Shown here: one piece after another, positions 42,628 through 50,422 of the stretch
Layout of the letters: every line of letters begins with the position of its first letter
Position numbering within the stretch: position 1 is the stretch's first letter
Origin: Flagellimonas taeanensis
GTDB taxonomy: Bacteria > Bacteroidota > Bacteroidia > Flavobacteriales > Flavobacteriaceae
Reading direction: 5' to 3'
Length of the DNA: 64,000 nucleotides
Assembly (NCBI RefSeq): GCF_003584105.1
Contig: NZ_QXFO01000022.1
Coordinates: 7,501-71,500, forward strand
The notes under the pieces: generated by a model
What the model was told of the DNA's origin: nothing
Seen by the model: only the letters and a program-made list of their open reading frames with translations
The model's database searches: none
Program-made: the position numbers and the translations under genes

Positions 42628-42659
42628 AATTGATGGAAGTCCGTTTCCAATTGACGGAT
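42628..42659. promoter_or_regulatory. shared upstream element, T9SS-cargo copy
   Basis: A 32-bp block beginning AATTGATGGAAGTC and ending CAATTGACGGAT, 110-141 bp upstream of the start at 42518. It is the partner of 40118-40149. Confidence 0.6.
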
Positions 42660-42723
42660 TGATTTTTGCTTGAAATCCTGTAGGACAATCAATACGATAA
42701 GAGCTGTAAATACGTGTGAAATC

Positions 42724-43566
42724 TTATATTTTGGACCAAATCCCCTTCCAACGGTAACTTCGGATAAACTTTCCTTCTTCCTTGGAAACATAAAAGGCGC
42801 TTTGTTGGAACCATGCTTTTAGGAACCCGAAAATGGTTTGAAAGTAGAGTCTTGGGCTTTTGGCCAGCAAAGCCATCTTGAGTGCCGCCACTTTGGTCAG
42901 AACAATACCGTAGCGCATTTTGTAGAGTGCTATCCCCTTGGCCTGGTAGTTCTTGGAACTGTACCCATGTCCGGTAGGGCGGAGGTGTTTGACCTTCAGT
43001 TCTGGAACGGTCTGTGTGTCAAAACCATGGTATTTGGCCAAGAGGGTGTCCACAGTATCCCAGCCCACTCCGGGCCGCAACCCTCCAATCCTATTGAAAC
43101 AGGCTTTGTGGTACAGTTTGATAGGTCCACGGATATGGGTTTTGTCCGCAATGTTCTCATATGCCCAATCCCTTCCTTTTTGAACAAAGAGCAGACCTGA
43201 GCACATACCCAGTTTCCAATTGGCTTGGAACAGGTTTACCATGCTTTCAAAATAATGGGGAGGTAGGATGATGTCCGCATCAAATTTTCCGATAAGATCA
43301 AATTCAGCGGTGTGTTGCAAGCCGAAATTAAAAGTGTCCACCACTTTCTTACCGGGGATGTGCTCATCCGCAGACATTCGTTGAAGCACTTTGATCCATG
43401 GAAATTCTTGGGCAAAGTTTTGTGCAATCGCAAAAGTGTCATCTGAAGAGTTGTCGTCCACCACAATAACCTCATTGGGCAAATGGGTCTGTCCCACAAA
43501 GGAATCCAGACAATCTTTTAAATAAGCCGCCTCGTTATGTGCAGGAATGACAATGCTGATCCACAT
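42724..43566 (-). CDS. family 2 glycosyltransferase
   Basis: A 280-residue inverting GT-A glycosyltransferase. The N-terminus WISIVIPAHNEAAYLKDCL, the VVDDNSSDDTF nucleotide site and the metal-binding GKFDADIILP (DAD) are all present; WDTVDTLLAKYHG is the likely catalytic-base region. No membrane helices of note apart from a hydrophobic C-terminal segment. It may build a surface glycan or glycolipid. Neighbours are a methyltransferase and a KAS III-like enzyme on the same strand, each with its own leader. Confidence 0.9.
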   Translation of the reverse strand: MWISIVIPAHNEAAYLKDCLDSFVGQTHLPNEVIVVDDNSSDDTFAIAQNFAQEFPWIKVLQRMSADEHIPGKKVVDTFNFGLQHTAEFDLIGKFDADIILPPHYFESMVNLFQANWKLGMCSGLLFVQKGRDWAYENIADKTHIRGPIKLYHKACFNRIGGLRPGVGWDTVDTLLAKYHGFDTQTVPELKVKHLRPTGHGYSSKNYQAKGIALYKMRYGIVLTKVAALKMALLAKSPRLYFQTIFGFLKAWFQQSAFYVSKEEGKFIRSYRWKGIWSKI

Positions 43567-43570
43567 GCGT

Positions 43571-43612
43571 TAAAATTCCAAAAAACAAACCACAAATCCC
43601 AATTAAGTTATT
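43571..43612. repeat. 42-bp intergenic repeat, copy 1
   Basis: Starts 5 bp upstream of the glycosyltransferase ATG. It is identical to 44362-44403, which has the same spacing from the next gene's ATG. On the coding strand it ends TTTTTTGGAATTTTA before the start codon. Confidence 0.9.
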
Positions 43613-43838
43613 AGGTTATTTAGTTGTTGGGTTCCTGTTTCTTGACTCTTGTTTTCTTTGTCTGACACAAACTCCATGAACTAGGGCTAACCTATTTGCA
43701 GTTGAACTTGAGCTTGTTGTTTGGTCATTGCGCTCCAATTTCTTGATTCCTGGGTCCTGTGCCTTATTTTGACACGAATTTCACGAATTTCCACAAACCT
43801 TTTATCAATTGAACTTCAACCTGAGCTTGTCGATTAAA

Positions 43839-44357
43839 TTATCTTTCCGCGTAAACAATATAGTATCGATTGGTAAAATATCTTAACAAAGGCCGGATTC
43901 CGATTTTTTTGGCGGGATTGGTCCATTTTGCAGAATCTTTTATGGTCCACCCGGCTTTTTCCAACAACCAATCAAATTGCCAGTCCTCAAATTCATGGTA
44001 ATGCCTGTCCCAAAGATCGGTCTTGCTCCGATAGGCAGGGGAAAACCACAACCGCATCGGGATACTGGCCACCAATTTATTGGCCTTTATCTCTTTTAGC
44101 ACATTGTAGGGGGCTACCATATGTTCAAAGATTTCAAAGGCGGTCACCACACTGGCATCGGATCGGGAAACGGCTTCAAAATCAACGTCCAGATCCTCAC
44201 CTTTGGTGTTTTCCACATGGTACCCACTCGCCTTCATGATTTCCGAAAAAGGATTTTCAACTCCCAGATCCAATATGGATTCTGAAGTACCAATGTGTTT
44301 CTGTAAAAACGCCAAGGTGTGCTTGTAACGTTTGTTGGGAAAGTTGTTCTCGTACAT
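43839..44357 (-). CDS. class I SAM-dependent methyltransferase
   Basis: A 172-residue small methyltransferase-like protein. The SAM motif is SILDLGVENPFSEIMK, less canonical than the usual GxGxG. Motif II-like VVTAFEIFEHM and FEDWQFDWLLEKAGW follow, as in Methyltransf_11/23-type proteins. It is short, with no extra domain. The substrate is unknown; the neighbours suggest lipid or glycan modification. Confidence 0.8.
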   Translation of the reverse strand: MYENNFPNKRYKHTLAFLQKHIGTSESILDLGVENPFSEIMKASGYHVENTKGEDLDVDFEAVSRSDASVVTAFEIFEHMVAPYNVLKEIKANKLVASIPMRLWFSPAYRSKTDLWDRHYHEFEDWQFDWLLEKAGWTIKDSAKWTNPAKKIGIRPLLRYFTNRYYIVYAER

Positions 44358-44361
44358 TCGC

Positions 44362-44403
44362 TAAAATTCCAAAAAACAAACCACAAATCCCAATTAAGTT
44401 ATT
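44362..44403. repeat. 42-bp intergenic repeat, copy 2
   Basis: Identical to copy 1 at 43571-43612; it begins 5 bp upstream of the methyltransferase ATG. Degenerate related sequence (TGACACGA-type blocks) follows both copies. Confidence 0.9.
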
Positions 44404-44502
44404 GAGTTATTTGGTTATTGGATTATTGTTTTTTGAATCCTGCATCTTCGTTTGACACGAGTTACACAAATTACACGAATCTTTTGAACTTGAACTTGTC
44501 AT

Positions 44503-45561
44503 TTAGTATCGATAAACAATCGCATTGATGTTCATACCAGCGCCAACACTGGCAAAGATGACCACATCCCCTTTTTTGAGCTCATGTTGGGGCAGCCCAC
44601 CTTTCAATACCATGTCATACAGCGTGGGTACTGTGGCGACAGAGCTGTTGCCCAGTTCATGGATGCTCATGGGCATGATGTTTTCGGGAACATCTTTTCC
44701 ATAGATCTTGTAAAATCGCTTGATGATGGCCTCGTCCATTTTTTCATTGGCCTGATGGATGAATATCTTTTTGACCGCATCGATCCCCACCCCGCTTTCA
44801 TCCAAACAGCTAGCCATGGCCTTGGGTACGTTGATACAGGCAAATTCGTAGATTTTACGTCCAAGCATTTTAATATATCGGGTATCCTTGCAGCCCTCGG
44901 CACTGTTGGTCTTGTCAAAATAGAGATAGTAAGCCTCCTCGCCCGCATAAGTGACAGAGTCATGTGCTAAAATATCACCCGAATTCTCTGTTGATTCTAT
45001 GATGGCCGCCCCGGCACCATCGGAAAAGATCATGCTGTCACGATCATAGGGGTCCACCACCCGAGAGAGAGTTTCGCTGCCAATCACCAAGCATTTTTTT
45101 GCCATACCGCTCTTGATGAATGCTGAAGCATGGATGACCCCTTCTATCCATCCTGGGCAACCAAAAATAAGATCGTATGCCACACATTTGGGGTTTTTTA
45201 TCTGTAAAAGGTGTTTTACCCGTGTAGCTAAACTTGGCAAGGTATCCCCTTGGACTTTACCTGGGGTCATATCGCCAAAATTATGGGCAAAGATGATGCG
45301 GTCCAGTTCCTCTTTATCGATTCCAGCATCAACAATGGCCTTCTCCGCAGCCAAATACCCAAGATCGGAAGTCTTCAGCTCAGGTTCGGCATATCTCCGC
45401 TCCGCAATTCCGGTGATGGCTTTGAACTTATCAATGATGATTGCATTGTCCTGCTCAAATTTACTACCATCAACCCCCAAGAACTGATGCTGCAAAAAGG
45501 CTTCATTTTTGGTGATGATGGAGGGAATATAGCTCCCGGTGCCTGTAATCCCAATTTTCAT
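44503..45561 (-). CDS. ketoacyl-ACP synthase III family protein (FabH-like)
   Basis: A 352-residue thiolase-fold enzyme of the KAS III type. It should condense an acyl-CoA or acyl starter with malonyl-ACP or a related acceptor. The catalytic triad is visible: Cys in DLIFGCPGWIEGV, His in IFIHQANEKMDEA and Asn in ELGNSSVATVP. The FGCPG sequence differs from the AACAG-type motif of housekeeping FabH, and no fab or acpP gene is nearby. So this is probably an accessory KAS III acting in a special lipid or pigment pathway. The ATG at 45561 gives MKIGITGTGSYIPS; the longer frame to 45618 is not supported. Confidence 0.9.
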   Translation of the reverse strand: MKIGITGTGSYIPSIITKNEAFLQHQFLGVDGSKFEQDNAIIIDKFKAITGIAERRYAEPELKTSDLGYLAAEKAIVDAGIDKEELDRIIFAHNFGDMTPGKVQGDTLPSLATRVKHLLQIKNPKCVAYDLIFGCPGWIEGVIHASAFIKSGMAKKCLVIGSETLSRVVDPYDRDSMIFSDGAGAAIIESTENSGDILAHDSVTYAGEEAYYLYFDKTNSAEGCKDTRYIKMLGRKIYEFACINVPKAMASCLDESGVGIDAVKKIFIHQANEKMDEAIIKRFYKIYGKDVPENIMPMSIHELGNSSVATVPTLYDMVLKGGLPQHELKKGDVVIFASVGAGMNINAIVYRY

Positions 45562-45670
45562 GTTGAGGTTTTTAAAATTGATAGAAGATACGCATTGATA
45601 ACGACATATATTATGCATGCATAATAAACCTTACAATGTCCAAATGCTCCTATCTTGAATTTTATAATGG

Positions 45671-45707
45671 AAAAAGCCTCGACCTAAACTATAGGCCAAG
45701 GCTTTTT
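45671..45707 (-). terminator. rho-independent terminator of gcvP
   Basis: The stem AAAAAGCCT ... AGGCTTTTT with an inner CCTA/TAGG stem, between the gcvP stop (45729) and the KAS III start. Confidence 0.88.
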
Positions 45708-45728
45708 GTGTGTATCTATAAGGGTTTG

Positions 45729-48578
45729 TTATGCTTCTGCGTAAGCTTCAATAGGAGCACAAGTGCATATCAAATTACGATCCCCAAACGCTTCATCTGT
45801 CCTTCGGATGCTGGGCCAAAACTTATTTTCCGCTACGTAGGGCAACGGAAATGCCGCTTTTTGTCGGCTGTAGGGATGTTCCCAGATATCGTTGGTGATC
45901 ATGCCCAACGTATGTGGGGCATTTTTAAGGACATTGTTGGGTTCGTCGGCACTCGCCTCATCAATTTCCTCTCGAATGGAAATCATGGCATTGCAGAATC
46001 GGTCAAGTTCGGCCATACTTTCACTTTCCGTAGGCTCTATCATCAGTGTTCCGGCCACTGGGAAAGATACTGTCGGGGCATGGAAGCCGTAATCGATGAG
46101 CCGCTTGGCAATATCTGTTACCTCAATCCCATTGGCCTTGAAAGGTCGGCAATCGATGATCATTTCGTGGGCGGCCCTTCCTCTTTCACCGGTGTAGAGC
46201 ACATCAAACTTGCCTTTGAGTCGATCTTTGATATAGTTGGCGTTCAGGATGGCCGCTTTCGTGGCGTTTGTGAGTCCTTCGGCACCTAACATCTTGATAT
46301 ATCCGTAAGAGATCAAACAGACCAATGCACTTCCCCAAGGGGCTGCGGAAATGGCCGTGATAGCCTCTTTTCCTCCTGTTTTGATCACGGGGTTGGATGG
46401 AAGGAAAGGTTTCAATTGCTCTGCCACGCAGATGGGCCCTACTCCTGGTCCACCACCTCCGTGCGGGATGGCAAAGGTCTTGTGAAGGTTGAGGTGGCAG
46501 ACGTCCGCACCAATAGTGGCAGGATTGGTCAACCCGACCTGTGCGTTCATATTGGCACCGTCCATATACACTTGTCCCCCGTTATCGTGGATCAATTGGG
46601 TGATCTGTTTGATGGACGATTCAAAAACCCCGTGGGTGGATGGGTAAGTGACCATTAAAGCAGCAAGATTTTCAGAATACAGCTTAGCTTTTTCTTCCAA
46701 GTCGGCCATATCGATGTTGCCTTTCTCATCCGTTTTGGTCACCACCACTTTCATGCCTGCCATTACAGCGGAGGCTGGGTTGGTCCCATGTGCGGAAGCG
46801 GGGATCAAACAGATGTTCCGATGTCCCTCGCCCCTGGATTCGTGATAGGCACGGATGACCATCAGACCGGCATATTCTCCTTGTGCCCCAGAGTTGGGCT
46901 GAAGGGAAGTGGCCGAGAACCCGGTAATGACATTCAACTGTTCTTCCAAAGATTTCAATACTTCTTGGTAGCCCTGCGCCTGTTCCAATGGAACAAAAGG
47001 GTGGATGTTGCCCCAATGCGGCCAGCTCAAGGGAAGCATTTCGGAGGCTGCGTTCAACTTCATGGTGCAACTGCCCAAGGAGATCATGGAATGGTTGAGG
47101 GCAAGGTCCTTACGTTCCAATCGTTTGATGTAGCGCATCAACTCGGTCTCGGAATGGTAGGAGTTGAACACTTCATGCTCCAAGAAAGGGGTTTTTCGTT
47201 GTAGTACAGCCGGTATGGCCTCTTCTTTGGCAACATTGGCTTCTTTTCTTTGGATGTTATGGGCTTCCAAAAAGCAGGAAACCAATATTTGCACATCTTG
47301 ATCGGAGACCGCTTCGTTCAAAGAAATGGAGACCGTTTCGTGGTCAACATAATTTAGGTTGACTCCTTTTCCTTCGGAAATCTCTTTTAGTTTTTCAATC
47401 TGTTTTACCTTGACCGTTATCGTGTCAAAGTAAGCGGTATTTGTCTGTTGGAACCCATGGGACTCCAGTGTGCTTGCCAACGATCTGGCGTGCTTATGTA
47501 CTTTGTTGGCAATATATTTCAACCCTTCTGGGCCATGGTACACGGCATACATGCCTGCCATGACGGCCAACAATACTTGTGCGGTACAGATGTTGGATGT
47601 GGCCTTGTCCCTTTTGATGTGCTGTTCCCTGGTCTGTAGCGCCATACGTAGGGCACGGTTGCCATCGGTATCCTTGGTCACACCTATGATCCTTCCAGGA
47701 ATACTTCTTTTGTATTCTTCCTTGGTGGCAAAAAAGGCCGCGTGGGGACCTCCATAGCCCAACGGAATACCAAATCGCTGGGTGGTGCCCACCACTACGT
47801 CCACGCCCCATTCACCGGGAGCCTTCAACATGATCAAGCTCAGGATATCGGCGGCTACGGCCACTTTGATCTCATTGGCCTTTGCTTTTTCCACAAAAGA
47901 ACCATAATCATGTACTTGGCCATGCTTTCCAGGATATTGCAAGAGTACGCCATAGAATTCAGAAGAGAAATCAAAGGTTTCATGGTTACCGATCACCAAC
48001 TCAATACCTAAAGGTATGGCACGGGTCTCGAGTAGGCTCACTGTTTGTGGGAGCACTTCCTCCGACACAAAGAATTTGGCGGCACCATCCTTTTTTTGTT
48101 GCCTTCCGCGAAGTTCGAACAACATGGTCATGGCCTCGGCCGCAGCGGTACTTTCATCCAATAGGGATGCATTTGCGATTTCCATGCCCGTGAGATCGCT
48201 CACCATGGTCTGGAAATTGAGCAGGGCCTCCAACCTTCCTTGGGCAATCTCTGCCTGATAAGGCGTATAGGCGGTGTACCATCCTGCATTTTCCAAAATG
48301 TTCCTTTTGATGGGGGAAGGAGTGAGCGATTCATGGTAGCCCAAGCCTATGTAGGTCTTGAAGACCTTGTTCTTTTGGGCTAGCTCCTGCAAATGGTTCA
48401 GGAACTCGTGCTCACTGATCCCTTCGGGAAGGTCCAGTTGTTTTTTGAGTTTGATATCATCGGGAATGGTCTCATGGATGAGCTGTTCCACACTATCGAC
48501 CCCAATCGTTTTGAGCATTTGGGGAAGGTCTTTTTCTGATATGCCGATATGTCTGGCGGCAAACACTTCTGTATTCAT
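45729..48578 (-). CDS. gcvP: glycine dehydrogenase (aminomethyl-transferring), P protein
   Basis: A 949-residue PLP enzyme of the glycine cleavage system. It decarboxylates glycine and loads the aminomethyl group on GcvH. It is full-length with both homologous halves in one chain. The PLP lysine is in HLNLHKTFAIPHGGGGPGVG. Other signatures are FIGLGYH-type YIGLGYHESLTP, YTPYQAEIAQGRLEALLNFQ and SLGSCTMKLNA. The ATG at 48578 gives MNTEVFAARHIGIS; the frame extends further upstream without support. gcvT and gcvH are not in the window. A TAATTTTG -7 box lies 21 bp upstream. Confidence 0.97.
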   Translation of the reverse strand: MNTEVFAARHIGISEKDLPQMLKTIGVDSVEQLIHETIPDDIKLKKQLDLPEGISEHEFLNHLQELAQKNKVFKTYIGLGYHESLTPSPIKRNILENAGWYTAYTPYQAEIAQGRLEALLNFQTMVSDLTGMEIANASLLDESTAAAEAMTMLFELRGRQQKKDGAAKFFVSEEVLPQTVSLLETRAIPLGIELVIGNHETFDFSSEFYGVLLQYPGKHGQVHDYGSFVEKAKANEIKVAVAADILSLIMLKAPGEWGVDVVVGTTQRFGIPLGYGGPHAAFFATKEEYKRSIPGRIIGVTKDTDGNRALRMALQTREQHIKRDKATSNICTAQVLLAVMAGMYAVYHGPEGLKYIANKVHKHARSLASTLESHGFQQTNTAYFDTITVKVKQIEKLKEISEGKGVNLNYVDHETVSISLNEAVSDQDVQILVSCFLEAHNIQRKEANVAKEEAIPAVLQRKTPFLEHEVFNSYHSETELMRYIKRLERKDLALNHSMISLGSCTMKLNAASEMLPLSWPHWGNIHPFVPLEQAQGYQEVLKSLEEQLNVITGFSATSLQPNSGAQGEYAGLMVIRAYHESRGEGHRNICLIPASAHGTNPASAVMAGMKVVVTKTDEKGNIDMADLEEKAKLYSENLAALMVTYPSTHGVFESSIKQITQLIHDNGGQVYMDGANMNAQVGLTNPATIGADVCHLNLHKTFAIPHGGGGPGVGPICVAEQLKPFLPSNPVIKTGGKEAITAISAAPWGSALVCLISYGYIKMLGAEGLTNATKAAILNANYIKDRLKGKFDVLYTGERGRAAHEMIIDCRPFKANGIEVTDIAKRLIDYGFHAPTVSFPVAGTLMIEPTESESMAELDRFCNAMISIREEIDEASADEPNNVLKNAPHTLGMITNDIWEHPYSRQKAAFPLPYVAENKFWPSIRRTDEAFGDRNLICTCAPIEAYAEA

Positions 48579-48598
48579 GTTCAATCCAATAAAGTGCA

Positions 48599-48606
48599 CA
48601 AAATTA
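48599..48606 (-). promoter_or_regulatory. -7 box (TAATTTTG) of gcvP
   Basis: The minus strand reads TAATTTTG (TAnnTTTG), 21 bp upstream of the ATG at 48578. A TTG about 23 bp upstream may be the -33 element. Confidence 0.55.
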
Positions 48607-48704
48607 GGGATTAATTCAATGAAAATAGGCAATTTTGAAGGTCAGTGAAGCAAAGTTGTTAACCACTGATCAACCTTTTGAGAGCGAAGGAAAACCCTGT
48701 GAAG

Positions 48705-49529
48705 ATGAAGACCTTGAAGTCCATTTTTGATTTTTATCTGGATGCCAGTATCCATGTGGCCTTGGCCGTATTGTCGTTGGCAGGTGTTACCTTTCATTTG
48801 TTGGGCATTTCTTCCGATATCGACCTATTGGGGTTCATTTTTTTTGGGGTGATCGTCTGTTACAATTTCATCAAGTATGGGGTGGAGGCCTATAAATATT
48901 TGATAGTGTCCAATGCCTATCACAAGGTCATCCAAGTCTTCAGTTTTGTATCATTTGGCTTTTCGCTCTATTTTTTGCTGCAACTGGATGCCATGATCTG
49001 GTGGGCCACGGGAATCTTGGGCCTGTTGTCCGCATTGTATGCCGTTCCATTTTTGCCCAGCACAAAAAACCTAAGGAGCCTCGGTGGTTTGAAAATCTAT
49101 ATTGTGGCCATTGTATGGGCCGGGTTTACGGTGCTTTTGCCTGTTTTGGATGCACAAATGCCCATCAATTGGGATTTTTGGGTGCTTTTTCTGCAAAGGA
49201 TGGTATTGGTATTGGTGCTCATCATACCTTTTGAGATCAGGGACCTGCAATGGGACGACAAGGACCTTAGGACCTTGCCACAGGTACTGGGGGTTAGGCG
49301 GGCCCGAAATTTGGGCATCGTCCTATCTGTCGTTTTTTTTCTCCTTACTTTTTTGAAAGATGAAATCCATCAAGTTGAGGTTATACTGAGGTTGACCCTG
49401 ACAGTGGTCTTGATCTTTGTACTTATCGCCAACGAAAAAATGAAATCCCGATACTTTGTATCGTTTTGGGTAGAGGCCATCCCGGTCTTCTGGTTTGGGA
49501 TGTTCTGGTGGGTGGAGCGGTTTTTTTAG
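48705..49529 (+). CDS. UbiA-like integral membrane protein
   Basis: A 274-residue protein with about eight hydrophobic segments, resembling UbiA-type prenyltransferases. The second Asp-rich site is recognisable as EIRDLQWDDKDLRTLPQVLG. The first Asp motif (NDxxD) is replaced by YNFIKYGVEAYK, so the usual two-site metal arrangement is incomplete. Catalysis may be lost or altered. The frame opens at 48678; the ATG at 48705 (MKTLKSIFDFYLD) is preferred. It is divergent from gcvP and converges, with a 4-bp overlap, on the zinc-finger gene. Confidence 0.7.
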   Translation: MKTLKSIFDFYLDASIHVALAVLSLAGVTFHLLGISSDIDLLGFIFFGVIVCYNFIKYGVEAYKYLIVSNAYHKVIQVFSFVSFGFSLYFLLQLDAMIWWATGILGLLSALYAVPFLPSTKNLRSLGGLKIYIVAIVWAGFTVLLPVLDAQMPINWDFWVLFLQRMVLVLVLIIPFEIRDLQWDDKDLRTLPQVLGVRRARNLGIVLSVVFFLLTFLKDEIHQVEVILRLTLTVVLIFVLIANEKMKSRYFVSFWVEAIPVFWFGMFWWVERFF

Positions 49530-49756
49530 AGCCTTTTTTCGAGGTCACGTTTCATGCATTCCTTGTCATGTTCGGACAGAGTGGAAAGGCCAGCGCGATC
49601 ACAAAGGGAAGTCAACTTGGAATTCTTTTTGGAATACGTTTTACAGGTCTTGCAATACCACAGATGGAACCGAAGCTTTACAATGTCCCAAAAGCTTGCC
49701 TCCTTGTATTGGGATTTGTTACAGATATGTGACGCCTCTTCGCATGAAATCTTCAT
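49526..49756 (-). CDS. small zinc-finger anti-sigma-type protein
   Basis: A 76-residue soluble protein starting MKISCEEASHICNKSQYKE. It has HLWYCKTC, the HxxxCxxC pattern of zinc-binding anti-sigma (ZAS-like) domains, and no membrane helix. It starts 2 bp after the ECF sigma stop, so it is in the same operon and probably binds that sigma. The absence of a membrane helix suggests sensing inside the cell. A longer frame to 49783 overlaps the sigma gene and is not preferred. Confidence 0.82.
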   Translation of the reverse strand: MKISCEEASHICNKSQYKEASFWDIVKLRFHLWYCKTCKTYSKKNSKLTSLCDRAGLSTLSEHDKECMKRDLEKRL

Positions 49757-49758
49757 AG

Positions 49759-50313
49759 CTAAAACCAATTTTCGTTCAAACAACCCATGAGCGAGGTCCT
49801 TGCCCTATGGATCATTACCCACAAATTGGACGGATTAATGTCCAACTCATTACAAATATCTTCAGTTTCCATTCCTTGGATAGTCTTCATTTTAAAGACT
49901 TGGGCCTGTTTTTTTGGCAATTTGTCCAAGCATTCCTGCAAGGCGAGTCCCAGCTCCTCGTTCTCCAATATGTTGTCCCCATCCCTGGTAAACGGGTCGG
50001 CTACTTGCTCTTCCAACCAATCTCCTTCGGATTCGGAATCCGTGCTATAGTTGATGCGTACCTCAGCCTTTCCTTTTTTGGAATTGCTCTTGCGGTAATG
50101 GTCTATGACTTTTCTTTTCAATATGGAGACCAACCAAGTACGTTCGGCGGCGTCACCCTTGTAGTTTTTGGAGGAATTGAGACCGGCGAAAAAGGTTTCC
50201 TGTACCAGATCCTTGGCAATTTCTGCATCGCTGACCCTGGCTACGGCGTAGTTGAAGAGGTAATCTGCATAGAGATCTACCCAATTCTGTGGATGGAGTT
50301 CGTGCTTGCCCAT
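49759..50313 (-). CDS. ECF-type RNA polymerase sigma factor
   Basis: A 184-residue sigma-70 family factor of the extracytoplasmic-function type. Sigma-2 has LVQETFFAGLNSSKNYKG and the TWLVSILKRKVIDHYRK block; sigma-4 has LPKKQAQVFKMKTIQGMETE and an HTH INPSNLWVMIHRARTSL. The linker is acidic. The ATG at 50313 gives MGKHELHPQNWVDLY; the frame is open to 50352. It is paired with the zinc-finger protein directly downstream. Target promoters are unknown. Confidence 0.92.
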   Translation of the reverse strand: MGKHELHPQNWVDLYADYLFNYAVARVSDAEIAKDLVQETFFAGLNSSKNYKGDAAERTWLVSILKRKVIDHYRKSNSKKGKAEVRINYSTDSESEGDWLEEQVADPFTRDGDNILENEELGLALQECLDKLPKKQAQVFKMKTIQGMETEDICNELDINPSNLWVMIHRARTSLMGCLNENWF

Positions 50314-50422
50314 AGTTTCGAAGTAGCAAAAATAGTGGTTTTTATGCAGCAAAGGATGGCCAGGAAAAAGTTGTGTCCCAATTTTGGCCCAAAACCATCA
50401 AACTGTTGCACATCCACTACGT

